A stretch of 57,676 bases of DNA from Methanolacinia paynteri (GCF_000784355.1 NZ_AXDV01000001.1:1-57676), one strand, 5' to 3'. Shown: positions 44,688 through 53,730, counted from the stretch's first letter. Notes: generated from the sequence alone by a model not told the origin. Made by a program: numbers and translations.

Positions 44688-45626
44688 ATGGATCTCCCGG
44701 ATACACAATCCACTTTACCAGAGGTTCGCATCAACCTGACAAGGGTCGGTGTGAAAAATGTCAAAAAGCTTATTGAAGTAGCAAGGCCTGGCAAGCGACC
44801 AGTAATTTTCATCTCCAATTTTGATGTCTTTGTAGATCTCCCGAGCAGCCTGAAGGGTGCGAACATGTCTCGCAACTTCGAGGTTATCGATGAGGTTCTC
44901 CAGAAGGCAGTCGAAGGAGAGGTAAAAGGCATCGAGGATGTCTGCAACTCGGTCGCACGAAAACTCCTGGATCACCATGAATATGCTGACAGGACAGAAG
45001 TCCTGATGACCAGCACCTTCATGGTAAGACGCGAAACTCCCGTATCAAAGACCGAATGCGATGAGGTTGTCAAAGTAGTTGCAAGTGCGGTTGCGAAGCG
45101 CAACAACGGAAAACCGATTATCAGGAAGAGTATAGGGGCCGAGGTTACCGGAATCACGGCATGCCCGTGTGCACAGAACATCATGAAAGAGATCGCCCAG
45201 AATAAACTTGCCGAACTCGGAATCGAGCAGGAGAAGATCGTCGAATTCCTTGATGCAGTGCCTATGGCGACCCACAACCAGAGAGGTCAGGGCTTCCTCA
45301 GCATTGAAATCGACGATGACCAGTGGGTCGATCTTGAAAAGATAATAAGCGTCCTGAAGAACTCGATGAGTGCAAAGATATACGAGCTCCTGAAAAGAGG
45401 CGATGAAAGCCATGTTGTTTTTTCAGCCCATAAGAATGCAAGGTTTGTGGAAGACTGCGTCAGGGAGATGGCGAAGAGCGTTCTGACAGAGTTCGATTTC
45501 CTTCCCGGGGATTCGCTTATAACGATTCGCCAGACGAATGAGGAGAGCATTCATCAGCACGATGCATATGCCGAGAGAAAGGCAACCATAGCTGAACTTA
45601 GAGCAGAGATCAACGAGTCGTTCTGA
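44688..45626 (+). CDS. mptA: GTP cyclohydrolase MptA (methanopterin synthesis)
   Basis: 312 residues from ATG 44688, chosen because GAGGT lies eight bases upstream; an ATG at 44667 has no Shine-Dalgarno sequence. Family signatures: LTRVGVKNVKKLI near the N-terminus, the FolE2-type GAEVTGITACPCAQ with the metal-binding Cys near 160, and the catalytic His region MATHNQRGQGFLS. It is an Fe(II)-dependent FolE2-type enzyme that converts GTP to a dihydroneopterin cyclic phosphate, the first step to methanopterin. A three-helix hairpin precedes it. Confidence 0.93.
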   Translation: MDLPDTQSTLPEVRINLTRVGVKNVKKLIEVARPGKRPVIFISNFDVFVDLPSSLKGANMSRNFEVIDEVLQKAVEGEVKGIEDVCNSVARKLLDHHEYADRTEVLMTSTFMVRRETPVSKTECDEVVKVVASAVAKRNNGKPIIRKSIGAEVTGITACPCAQNIMKEIAQNKLAELGIEQEKIVEFLDAVPMATHNQRGQGFLSIEIDDDQWVDLEKIISVLKNSMSAKIYELLKRGDESHVVFSAHKNARFVEDCVREMAKSVLTEFDFLPGDSLITIRQTNEESIHQHDAYAERKATIAELRAEINESF

Positions 45627-45724
45627 TCGGACCCAAACGGCGTGGTCTCACAAAAATCCACCTTTCTCCTTTATTTTAACCCTTGTTTTGCTCCCCCAAT
45701 GTGTGTTTATTGATATTTGTTGTT

Positions 45725-45780
45725 ACTTTCGCTTAGATTCGTAATACGACGCCAATGCAACAACGAAAGTTATTTTTAAG
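45725..45780 (+). promoter_or_regulatory. Probable frh operon promoter/operator
   Basis: An inverted repeat ACTTTCG/CGAAAGT lies at 45725-45731 and 45764-45770, beside GTTGTT/AACAAC words at 45719 and 45759, immediately upstream of a TATA-like TTATTTTTAA. The leader to the frhA start would be about 95 bases. Confidence 0.4.
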
Positions 45781-45898
45781 GACAAAACTGAAATTACCAA
45801 TTAGCGTACTGAGTTTCATGTACGTGTGTTGCAATAAACAAAATGTGTTTTACACCAGTATAGCCATTTGAACAAAATTTATAAATGAGGCGATAAAT

Positions 45899-47269
45899 TT
45901 GTCGAAAGTTGTAGAGGTTTCCCCAACCACAAGGCATGAGGGTCACACCAAACTCGTTTTAAAAGTCAATGATGACGGAATAATCGAGCGCGGTGACTGG
46001 CTCAGTATTACACCTGTAAGGGGTATCGAGAAACTCGCAATTGGAAAGACAATGCACCAGGCACCGAAGATCTCTTCACGTGTCTGTGGTATCTGTCCGA
46101 TTGCGCATACTCTTGCAGGTATTGAAGCAATGGAGGGTTCCATCGGCTGTGAAATTCCGGACGATGCATACCTCCTGAGAGTTATATTACAGTGTGCAAA
46201 CAGACTGCACTCACACGCACTGCACAACATCCTCACTCTGCCTGACATGTACCTGCCCGGTACAGATGTTCACATCAACCCGTTCACGGCAGAAGAGCCT
46301 GTACGCAGTGTTGCACTGCGCATCCAGAAGCTCCGTGAGATCGGTCAGACATTAGGTGAGATTGTAGGCGGCGAGCCGATTCACCCGTCCAACCCCCGTA
46401 TCGGTGGTATGTACAAGAACATCTCACCCCGTGCAAAGGCGAAGTGCTACGATCTCTTAAAAGAAGGTAAGGATCTTGCAAGAGAGCACATGGAGTTCAT
46501 GATCACGGTTCTTAAGGACTGGGATGCACGTCCAACTGCATCAGTTGCAGCAGGATATGAAGTCGAGAAGACCGAAAAGTTCGGTTTCCATGACCAGGGA
46601 TACATGGCAGTAGACCCGCTCTACGCAAGCACAAACCTGGATGCAGAACCCAAGTGGTACCCCGAGCGCTGGACCGAGGTCCGCCCCTGGGACTGGTATA
46701 TGGGCGAGCAGGAGATCACACTTGACGATCCAAACTACCCGAACCATGCAACCACACCTGCCGGAGGCAAAGCCTGGCCGCAGATGGAAGCATGCACAGC
46801 TGTCCCGATGTACGACGGAGCACCTGTTGAGGTAGGTCCCCGTGCACGTCTTGCAATCTTCCGTAACTATGACAGGAAGGGAGCAATGGGCCTGCAGATC
46901 GCACGCCAGATGGAATACATGGACTGTTTCTACAGTGCAATCGAGGCATTAGATGCACTCGACACATCAGGAAGCGTAATTGCAGACGAGATCCCGCAGG
47001 GAGACGGCTCGCTCGGATGGGCAGCAAATGAAGCCCCGCGTGGAGCCGACGTACACCTTGCAAAGGTAAAGGACGGACGCGTCCAGTGGTATTCGCTTCT
47101 CGTACCGACAACCTGGAACTTCCCTGTATGCAGCCGTGCACTTGAAGGAGCACCCTGGCAGCTTGCAGAGGTTATTGTTCGTGCCTACGACCCATGTGTG
47201 TCATGCGCTACACACATGATGGTGGTCGATGAAGAGAAGAAGGTAGTGGCCCAGAAGCTTGTTCAGTGA
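45899..47269 (+). CDS. frhA: Coenzyme F420-reducing hydrogenase, alpha subunit
   Basis: 456 residues from a TTG start with GAGG eight bases upstream. The two NiFe-ligating motifs are RVCGICPIAHT near residue 62 and DPCVSCATHMM near the C-terminus, which is followed by ~15 residues that the maturation protease removes. All four ligands are Cys, with no selenocysteine. With FrhG and FrhB it oxidises H2 and reduces F420, the hydride carrier for methanogenesis. First gene of frhADGB. Confidence 0.97.
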   Translation: MSKVVEVSPTTRHEGHTKLVLKVNDDGIIERGDWLSITPVRGIEKLAIGKTMHQAPKISSRVCGICPIAHTLAGIEAMEGSIGCEIPDDAYLLRVILQCANRLHSHALHNILTLPDMYLPGTDVHINPFTAEEPVRSVALRIQKLREIGQTLGEIVGGEPIHPSNPRIGGMYKNISPRAKAKCYDLLKEGKDLAREHMEFMITVLKDWDARPTASVAAGYEVEKTEKFGFHDQGYMAVDPLYASTNLDAEPKWYPERWTEVRPWDWYMGEQEITLDDPNYPNHATTPAGGKAWPQMEACTAVPMYDGAPVEVGPRARLAIFRNYDRKGAMGLQIARQMEYMDCFYSAIEALDALDTSGSVIADEIPQGDGSLGWAANEAPRGADVHLAKVKDGRVQWYSLLVPTTWNFPVCSRALEGAPWQLAEVIVRAYDPCVSCATHMMVVDEEKKVVAQKLVQ

Positions 47270-47280
47270 GTGTATTGTTG

Positions 47281-47829
47281 ATGTCTGACTGGTATGCCGA
47301 GAATATGATTGTCGGGTGCGGAAACCCGCTTCAAACGGATGACGGTTTCGGGCCGGCCGTAATAGCCGAACTTAAGAAACTCTCTCTGCCCGACAATGTG
47401 AAAATCTTGGATGCAGGGCTCGCAGGTCCGCATTATCTGTTTACGCTTATGGCGCAATCGGATATTCCTGTAAAAAAGATGGTAATACTGGATATTATGA
47501 ACTTTGGAGGAGAACCCGGAGAGATCACGAGAGTGACACCTGATGTTTTGTCGCCAGGTGCCTATACTGATCCTCATTCATGGGGTCTTCGCGAACCGTT
47601 GCAGATTCTTGCGGAAAAGACGGATATCGTTATATTCGGATGCCAGCCGGAGAGCATTGACATATCCCAGATGGATAATGAGGCTGATGAAGCTGAATTC
47701 TGGGTCACTGAAAGCGTTAGAAAGGCCATTCCGAAGGCGATGCGCCTTGCGCTTGCCGAAGTAGGGGTGGATTATGGGACTACTATCGCGTCTCAAGGAA
47801 ATCTTCAAAGGGAAAGAGCAGGAAGCTGA
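47281..47829 (+). CDS. frhD: F420-hydrogenase maturation endopeptidase
   Basis: 182 residues from ATG 47281 (a GTG at 47266 overlapping frhA is possible). The nickel-binding fold has VGCGNPLQTDDGFGPAVI at residue 10, a conserved Asp in ILDIMNFGG-type strand, and PHSWGLREPL with His. It clips the FrhA C-terminal peptide after NiFe insertion. Lies between frhA and frhG as is usual. Confidence 0.92.
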   Translation: MSDWYAENMIVGCGNPLQTDDGFGPAVIAELKKLSLPDNVKILDAGLAGPHYLFTLMAQSDIPVKKMVILDIMNFGGEPGEITRVTPDVLSPGAYTDPHSWGLREPLQILAEKTDIVIFGCQPESIDISQMDNEADEAEFWVTESVRKAIPKAMRLALAEVGVDYGTTIASQGNLQRERAGS

Positions 47830-48718
47830 AAAACCCGGAAAACCTGCAGCCGGAAAGGCCGCAGCCGGAGCCAAGCCTGCGAAAAAGCCCTCGGATGTGA
47901 AGGTAGAACAAAAGCTGGAAGAAAAAATTAAGGAGGAAAAGCCTGTGGTAAACAAAATTACCGTTGGACACGTTCACATGTCCGGATGTACCGGATGTCT
48001 TGTGTCACTTGCAGATAACTATGAAGGGCTGTTCAAGATTCTCGATGACTACGCAGATCTTGTATACTGTCTTACACTCGCTGATGTAAGGCACATCCCG
48101 GAAATGGATGTAGCCCTTGTAGAGGGATCTGTATGTCTTCAGGACGAGTGCTCGGTCCGTGAGATTAAAGAAACCAGGGAGAAGGCAAAAGTTGTCGTCG
48201 CCCTCGGTGGATGTGCAGCATATGGAAACGTTACAAGATTCTGCCGCGGCGGTCAGTGGAACCAGCCCCAGCATGAATCGTTTGTGCCGATCGGCGACCT
48301 GATCGACGTGGATGTATATCTCCCGTCCTGCCCACCAGGAGCAGAAGCAATCAGAAACGTCTGTGTCATGGCATACCTGCTTCTTCAGGGAACTGACGAG
48401 CAGAAGGCTCTTGCAGCAGCGTACCTTACGCCGCTCATGAACCTTGCAAAGCGCGGAACAGAGGCCTGCGGATGCGACCTCATGTATGATATCATCAACC
48501 AGGGTCTCTGCATGGGCTGCGGTACATGTGCAGCATCATGCCCTGTCCGTGCCATCACGATGGAATACGGAAGGCCCAACATCGACCGTGAGATGTGCAT
48601 CAAATGCGGTGCATGTTACGCACAGTGCCCACGCAGCGAATTCAGCTTCGATGTAATCAACCAGTTTGAAGGCATCATGGAAGCAATTGACGGTGCAATG
48701 GGAAAGGGAGGTGAGTAA
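47774..48718 (+). CDS. frhG: Coenzyme F420-reducing hydrogenase, gamma subunit, N-terminally extended
   Basis: 314 residues from ATG 47774, which overlaps frhD by 56 bases. Residues 60 onward are the FrhG core: GHVHMSGCTGCLVSLAD, LGGCAAYGN and PSCPPGAEA for the proximal [4Fe-4S] cluster and two ferredoxin motifs CMGCGTCAASCP and CIKCGACYAQCP. The first ~57 residues are extra: an amphipathic MGLLSRLKEIFKGKE helix and an Ala/Lys/Pro/Glu linker. An in-frame GTG at 47945 has AAGGAGG eight bases upstream and would give a normal ~257-residue FrhG. Either or both starts may be used. Confidence 0.9.
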   Translation: MGLLSRLKEIFKGKEQEAEKPGKPAAGKAAAGAKPAKKPSDVKVEQKLEEKIKEEKPVVNKITVGHVHMSGCTGCLVSLADNYEGLFKILDDYADLVYCLTLADVRHIPEMDVALVEGSVCLQDECSVREIKETREKAKVVVALGGCAAYGNVTRFCRGGQWNQPQHESFVPIGDLIDVDVYLPSCPPGAEAIRNVCVMAYLLLQGTDEQKALAAAYLTPLMNLAKRGTEACGCDLMYDIINQGLCMGCGTCAASCPVRAITMEYGRPNIDREMCIKCGACYAQCPRSEFSFDVINQFEGIMEAIDGAMGKGGE

Positions 48719-48719
48719 A

Positions 48720-49583
48720 ATGGTTCTTGGAAATTACAAGACAGCAGTCTCGGCACGTGCAGCAGATGCTGATATCCTTAAGTGCTCACAGGACGGAGGA
48801 ATTGTAACACAGCTCTTTACATATGCACTCGAAGAGGGCATTATAGACGGAGCTATCGTAGCAGCCCCCGGAGACGAGCCCTGGAAGCCCGAGCCCATCG
48901 TTGCAACAACGAAGGCAGAGCTTCTTGCAGCACGCGGCACAAAATACACGATCAGCCCGAACATGATGCTGATCAAGGAAGCAACCCGTTCATACGGTCT
49001 CGACAAAGTCGGTATCGTCGGAACACCGTGCCAGATGCAGGCACTCAGAAAGGCACAGCTCTATCCTATGGCAATGCGTAAGGTACCCGACAAGATTGCT
49101 CTTGCAATCGGTATCTTCTGCATGGAGAACTTCCCGTACATGGGTCTTGAGACAATCGTCGAGGACCACTGCCAGACAAAGATGGAGTCTGCAGTCAAGA
49201 TGGACATCGGAAAGGGCAAATTCTCGGTATACACCGAGCGCGGAGCGCTTTCACAGATTCCGCTCGCTGCAACACACAAGTACGAGCAGCCCGGATGCCA
49301 CGTATGTCTTGACTACGTAGCAAATCTTGCTGATGTATCTACAGGTTCAGTCGGCAGTCCCGACGGATGGAGCACAGTCTTTGTCCGCACAAAGAAGGGA
49401 GAGGACGTCTGGTCCAAGGCAATTGCCGCCGGTTACTTCGAGACAAAGGATATTGCAAGCGTCAAGCCAGGTCTCGACCTTGTCACGAAACTTGCAACAG
49501 GCAAGATCGACAAGAACAAGAAGACTCTCGAAGCACGTGCAACCCTTGGTGTCAACAAGGGCCTGCGCAACCCATACATCTAA
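48720..49583 (+). CDS. frhB: Coenzyme F420-reducing hydrogenase, beta subunit
   Basis: 287 residues from ATG 48720, next to the frhG stop. Family features are ILKCSQDGGIVTQL near the start, GTPCQMQALRKAQ, FCMENFPYMGLE and CHVCLDYVANLADVSTG with the Cys of the [4Fe-4S] cluster. It holds FAD and the F420 site. Followed by a T-run that ends the operon. Confidence 0.96.
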   Translation: MVLGNYKTAVSARAADADILKCSQDGGIVTQLFTYALEEGIIDGAIVAAPGDEPWKPEPIVATTKAELLAARGTKYTISPNMMLIKEATRSYGLDKVGIVGTPCQMQALRKAQLYPMAMRKVPDKIALAIGIFCMENFPYMGLETIVEDHCQTKMESAVKMDIGKGKFSVYTERGALSQIPLAATHKYEQPGCHVCLDYVANLADVSTGSVGSPDGWSTVFVRTKKGEDVWSKAIAAGYFETKDIASVKPGLDLVTKLATGKIDKNKKTLEARATLGVNKGLRNPYI

Positions 49584-49584
49584 A

Positions 49585-49598
49585 TTTTTTTCTATTTT
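49585..49598 (+). terminator. T-run terminator of the frh operon
   Basis: Seven Ts, CTA and four Ts immediately after the frhB stop. Confidence 0.5.
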
Positions 49599-49753
49599 CA
49601 CAAAATTCGTTGATTTGATTTAGTATTTCTCTATCATAAGCCGATTATGCCAATTATGTCAATTATTAATTCCAGTTGAACGAAGATTTCGATATAAAAC
49701 AGGTACGGCTTTATAGAATAATCAATCAAATAATTCCATTGAGGAATTTTATT

Positions 49754-50116
49754 ATGGTGATGATTCTTGTAACCGATGATTCTGCCTTTCAGAGGAATAT
49801 TATCATATCTATATTGAAGGATCACGGGTATGAATACAGGGAGGCAGCGAACGGTATTGAGGCAGCTGAAGCTGCCTTAAAGTACAGGCCGGATCTCATT
49901 CTTCTTGATATCTATATGCCCGATTCGGGAGGATTTGATTTTATGGAGGAAGCGGGCAGACTGGAACTGGACATTCCTGTGGTTATCCTGACTTCCGATA
50001 TCCAGGATACGACCCGGGAAAAATGTCTTGAGCTTGGAGCATCCGGTTTTCTCAACAAACCAGTTGTAAAGGAAGACCTTTTGGAAAAAATTTCAGATCT
50101 TGTTCATGTAGGATGA
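49754..50116 (+). CDS. Single-domain response regulator
   Basis: 120 residues from ATG 49754, preferred over an upstream TTG because GAGGA is eight bases before it. Receiver residues are intact: DDS near 8, phosphoacceptor Asp in LILLDIYMPDSGG near 53, Thr in ILTSDI and Lys in FLNKPV near 103. The CheC gene starts one base after its stop, and the kinase follows, so this is the regulator of a three-gene cassette. Confidence 0.9.
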   Translation: MVMILVTDDSAFQRNIIISILKDHGYEYREAANGIEAAEAALKYRPDLILLDIYMPDSGGFDFMEEAGRLELDIPVVILTSDIQDTTREKCLELGASGFLNKPVVKEDLLEKISDLVHVG

Positions 50117-50117
50117 T

Positions 50118-50726
50118 ATGATGAGCTATGCGATCACGGAGAGTGATATCGATGCATTCCGGGAACTGATTAATATCGGACTTGGACGTTCTGCCGGAAT
50201 ACTGAATAAAATTACCAGATCACATGTCACTCTCAGCATTCCTGATGTAAAAATAATACCTGTCGGCAGACTGGATGAAATTCATAATTGTGATACAGAC
50301 GGGGAACTCGCCACTGTAAGCCTTGATTATTCCGGTTCTTTCTCTGGAAGAACTGCTGTTGTTTTCCCCCAGGACAGCGGTGCAAAACTTGCAATGGCTG
50401 TCACCGGCGAGAACGAAGGTTCTCCTGAACTCGATGCTATGAAAGTCGAGGTCTTAAAGGAAGTTGGAAACATCCTCGTGAGCGGAGTGATGGGGTCGAT
50501 CAGCAACGTCCTTAAAACCAGTTTGTCGTATTCTATCCCCGTTTACAGCGAGTCCGAGATTGAGGATCTCATCAGGAGCTGCAAGAAATTCACTGAAGAG
50601 TTTATCATAATCGGACGTGCGAATTTTATAATCAGGGACCTTGAGATATCCGGGAATATCATTATGATCCTCGAGATGGGCTCACTGGAGCGTCTGCTTA
50701 ACAGTGTACGGAATGTCAATGGCTGA
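50118..50726 (+). CDS. CheC-like response-regulator phosphatase
   Basis: 202 residues. Two CheC active-site helices: FRELINIGLGRSAGILNKIT near residues 12-31 with Glu and Asn, and LKEVGNILVSGVMGSISNVL near 115-134. CheC proteins dephosphorylate CheY-type receivers. Here it directly follows a lone receiver and precedes a kinase, without any other chemotaxis gene in the window, so it probably resets that receiver. Confidence 0.88.
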   Translation: MMSYAITESDIDAFRELINIGLGRSAGILNKITRSHVTLSIPDVKIIPVGRLDEIHNCDTDGELATVSLDYSGSFSGRTAVVFPQDSGAKLAMAVTGENEGSPELDAMKVEVLKEVGNILVSGVMGSISNVLKTSLSYSIPVYSESEIEDLIRSCKKFTEEFIIIGRANFIIRDLEISGNIIMILEMGSLERLLNSVRNVNG

Positions 50727-50740
50727 ACGGGGCTTACAAG

Positions 50741-51856
50741 ATGAATATTCCTGAAGATTTTGGTGTACTGATCAACCTCCCCGTAGGTGTCTGCGCAGTC
50801 GATACCAATTTAAATATAAGGTTCTGGAATCACCGGCTGGAGTTGTGGACAGGTTTAACTATGGAAGAAGTCTTCGGCAGACCACTGACGGAGTTGTTCC
50901 CTCATCTTGAAGACGACTTTTTTCTGGATAGATTAAATGATTCGATATACCGGCATATCCCCCAATATTTCTCTTCCAGCCTTGGTTTGTCGATAATCCC
51001 CGAGGATAAGGCGTCCGGAAGGTCGATGGAGCAGAGGACTTCAATCGTTCCGTATCAGCGTGATGACGGAAGTGATGAATATGCACTTCTTATTATCGAG
51101 GATATCTCCGACCTGAAAAAAGAGGTCGAGGCTTACCGGAAGATGAAGGACCGTGCCATAATAGCCCTGAACGAGCAGATAAAGGCTGAAAAGGAGGTAT
51201 TCGAGGCTAATGGCGAGGCTGATCTATATCTTGAAGTAATGTCTCATGACCTGAATAATTACAATAACATAGTGCTCGGTTATGCATCCCTTCTTGAGCA
51301 CACCGATGACCCGAAGATTCAGAAATATTCTAAAGGAATTGTCCTTGCGGCAGAGAGGAGTTTTCAGATTATCCAGTCTGTCAGTGCTGTCAGAAAGTTA
51401 AAGGCATCTTCATCTTCCAATGTTCCGGTCCTTCTCGATAATGCTGTAAATGAAGGAATGAAGCGTTATTCGCATGTTGATATAAGCTACAAGATCACAG
51501 GAGCAAAAGTTAAGGCCGGGAGCCTTCTTCCTGAGGTATTTGCCAATCTCTTCGGGAATAGTTTGCGCAACGGCGGAATGGATACAAAAATTGCAGTTAT
51601 CGTCGAAGATCTGGGTGATCGGTTTCTTATCCATATCGATGATAATGGACCGGGATTATCCGTCGAAGAAAAAAATTCAATCCTGCACAGGGATGAAAAG
51701 GAAGGCAACGAGTATCAGTTAAGAAGTACAGGGCTTCAGTTGTATATCGTCAACAAACTTCTCGAAAGATACGGTACATATCTGACGATAGGCGAATCGT
51801 CTTTTAAGGGTATAAACGAAGGTTCCAGATTTTCATTCAGTCTTAAAAAAGGATAA
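50741..51856 (+). CDS. PAS sensor histidine kinase
   Basis: 371 residues, soluble. One PAS domain at about 10-130 (GVCAVDTNLNIRFWNHRLE ... EDISDLKKEV), an H-box LEVMSHDLNNYNNIVLGYASL near 170 with the phosphoacceptor His, and an HATPase with NLFGNSLRNGG (N box), DDNGPGLS (G1) and STGLQLYIVNKLL (G2). Fifteen bases behind cheC on the same strand, so it is the likely phosphodonor of the upstream receiver. Confidence 0.88.
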   Translation: MNIPEDFGVLINLPVGVCAVDTNLNIRFWNHRLELWTGLTMEEVFGRPLTELFPHLEDDFFLDRLNDSIYRHIPQYFSSSLGLSIIPEDKASGRSMEQRTSIVPYQRDDGSDEYALLIIEDISDLKKEVEAYRKMKDRAIIALNEQIKAEKEVFEANGEADLYLEVMSHDLNNYNNIVLGYASLLEHTDDPKIQKYSKGIVLAAERSFQIIQSVSAVRKLKASSSSNVPVLLDNAVNEGMKRYSHVDISYKITGAKVKAGSLLPEVFANLFGNSLRNGGMDTKIAVIVEDLGDRFLIHIDDNGPGLSVEEKNSILHRDEKEGNEYQLRSTGLQLYIVNKLLERYGTYLTIGESSFKGINEGSRFSFSLKKG

Positions 51857-51857
51857 A

Positions 51858-52340
51858 TTAATTTTTCCAGATGTCGACGGGATCGATCTTTGCATCGATT
51901 ATCAGATCAAAGTTGAGAATATCCGTCCATTTCTCTTTTTCGAACATGCTCATGAAGCAGATTCCTGCAGCTTTTGAATTATATTTGCCGATTGTCTTCT
52001 TTACGTCATCAGCCGATACGGGGACATTGGGCATGGCAAGGCCGCCCATAATCACGACGAGCGAAGGATCGATCTTTTCAGGTTCGCCATTGGCCTGCAG
52101 GCCCACATTTTCTTTATTTTCAAGGGTAACAGCTTTCTTTTCGTCAAGAAGAGGTACGAAAATAATTTTGCACCCAAGATCTCTCACTGCATAACCGAGA
52201 AGCTCTACAAAAGGCGTACATGTTCCGGGACACCCGTAAAACACAATCTGGTCTTTTTCATTCAGTTCAAGCGATTTTATAAATTCCTTGAACGGCCTGA
52301 GCATTCCTGGAACGCCTCTTAGTGATTCGACTTTCTCCAT
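51858..52340 (-). CDS. DUF2124-like methanogen protein
   Basis: 160 residues, Rossmann-like with alternating hydrophobic strands. VFYGCPGTCTPFVELLGYA near residue 33 contains two conserved Cys in a CPGTC motif. From memory it resembles DUF2124 proteins found across methanogens; no function is assigned. It ends one base from the kinase stop (convergent). Confidence 0.75.
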   Translation of the reverse strand: MEKVESLRGVPGMLRPFKEFIKSLELNEKDQIVFYGCPGTCTPFVELLGYAVRDLGCKIIFVPLLDEKKAVTLENKENVGLQANGEPEKIDPSLVVIMGGLAMPNVPVSADDVKKTIGKYNSKAAGICFMSMFEKEKWTDILNFDLIIDAKIDPVDIWKN

Positions 52341-52459
52341 ATAATATGATTGGCGGAACCACTAAAAGGGTTTTTTTATCCCATTATCCTGAAAAGCAAA
52401 TGAAATTTTTTACGTAAGCAAGAATTATACATTGTAACTTTTATATTATTATTAAGGTT

Positions 52460-53059
52460 ATGGGGATTGGTGTTCGTCATGGGAGTGAGGGATTTACCGG
52501 CCTGGAAGCTGCACTGGTTCTTGTGGCTTTCATCGTAGTTGCAGCCGTGTTTTCATATGTCATACTAGGTGCAGGTTTTTTTTCGGTTCAAAAGTCGCAG
52601 CAGGTTATATACTCTGCAGTAGAAGAATCCTCGTCGCCTTTAATCCTTGAAAATCCAATTTATGGTCTTAAAAATGAAAGTTCAGGAAAAATAAGTTCTC
52701 TTGTAATGACTATAGGTAAGAAATACGGCACCGGCAATCCTCTTGATATATCCAAAATGACCGTTATATGGTCGGATGAACATAATGTTGTAACTATACC
52801 TAAATCAGATCCGCTTTATTCTGATAATCCGGCACCCGGCACATGGGGTGTAACCGATAAGCAGGGTGATCCTGAATTCCCGTTATATCTTGAGAGCGGT
52901 GAGTATGCGACCATCGTAATCAGCCTGTCCCCCGAAAATGAAGTGTCCGGAAGGAAATCTTTTTCATTTGAGCTTATAACGACCGGCAATACCCTCTCTT
53001 TCAGCAGCATCGTGCCACGGAAGATAGACACGGTTACAACTCTTTATCAAAATAGCTGA
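52460..53059 (+). CDS. Archaellin (archaeal flagellin)
   Basis: 199 residues. A class III signal peptide: short charged RHGSEG leader followed by FTGLEAALVLVAFIVVAAVF, to be cleaved after Gly. The mature N-terminal helix and the beta-rich body with SSIVPRKIDTVTTLY end match archaellins. Cleaved by preflagellin peptidase and assembled in the rotating archaellum. No other archaellum gene (flaI, flaJ, flaH) is nearby, so this is a detached archaellin gene or related adhesion pilin. Confidence 0.82.
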   Translation: MGIGVRHGSEGFTGLEAALVLVAFIVVAAVFSYVILGAGFFSVQKSQQVIYSAVEESSSPLILENPIYGLKNESSGKISSLVMTIGKKYGTGNPLDISKMTVIWSDEHNVVTIPKSDPLYSDNPAPGTWGVTDKQGDPEFPLYLESGEYATIVISLSPENEVSGRKSFSFELITTGNTLSFSSIVPRKIDTVTTLYQNS

Positions 53060-53079
53060 ACCGGGTTAATTGGCCCGGA

Positions 53080-53730
53080 TCATATGTACTGGTAAGCAGC
53101 TACGACTCCGAAGATTAAAGAAATGATGATGCTTACCAGTGCGATCTGGAATGACCCGTCATTTCTCCGGTACATCCTGTTTAGTTCGCCGTCCCTTGCT
53201 TTGATCAACCTTGAGAGCTCCTTAAGCTTCTCATTGATATGATACTGGTCGTTTTTTGCAAGGAATATCGTGATGTCGTTCAGTATGTTTCTCTCAAGAG
53301 GCGGAAGGTCTGCAAAAGGTGCCTGGATGTCGTTTTCAGAGATAATTTTGTCCAGAATCTTCTTCCATTCCTGTATCTCGCTTTCGTTTGTAGTTTGCGG
53401 GATAATCTTTTCGTCCTTTGACAGAAGGGCTATAAGGTACTCCCTCATATACCTGGAAAGCCCGTAACGGTAGTTCATATCTTCGTCGCTTAATGAGGCC
53501 GTAGCTTCGTAGATATTTACGATATCATCCAGTGTTTTTATCGACTCAAGCTGGAATCCTACTGTTAAACTCCTGAAGAACCTTGTTTTGAATTTTTTCT
53601 CCTGCCTGATATCGTCCCTGTCCCGTACTCTTCCCGACTGCCGTCTTTTGACCATTACGAGTGCTGCAATGATAAAGATCAGGTAAATCGCGAGGAAGAG
53701 GATTATGATCTCCTTAGAAGTCAATATCAT
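53080..53730 (-). CDS. Membrane protein with two end helices, unknown function
   Basis: 216 residues with a transmembrane helix at each end (about 8-27 and 196-214) and a ~165-residue helical, charged cytoplasmic middle region. No recognised motif. Converges on the archaellin gene with 20 bases between stops; divergent from the transporter. Whether it is related to archaellum function is not known. Confidence 0.7.
   Translation of the reverse strand: MILTSKEIIILFLAIYLIFIIAALVMVKRRQSGRVRDRDDIRQEKKFKTRFFRSLTVGFQLESIKTLDDIVNIYEATASLSDEDMNYRYGLSRYMREYLIALLSKDEKIIPQTTNESEIQEWKKILDKIISENDIQAPFADLPPLERNILNDITIFLAKNDQYHINEKLKELSRLIKARDGELNRMYRRNDGSFQIALVSIIISLIFGVVAAYQYI

Noticed and set aside
46716-47153. 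Minus-strand ORF opposite frhA
   Set aside because: Shadow frame of a conserved hydrogenase gene; low-complexity, Arg/Leu/Cys-rich.
45899-47269. Selenocysteine in FrhA
   Set aside because: All NiFe ligands are encoded by Cys codons and no in-frame TGA occurs inside the gene.
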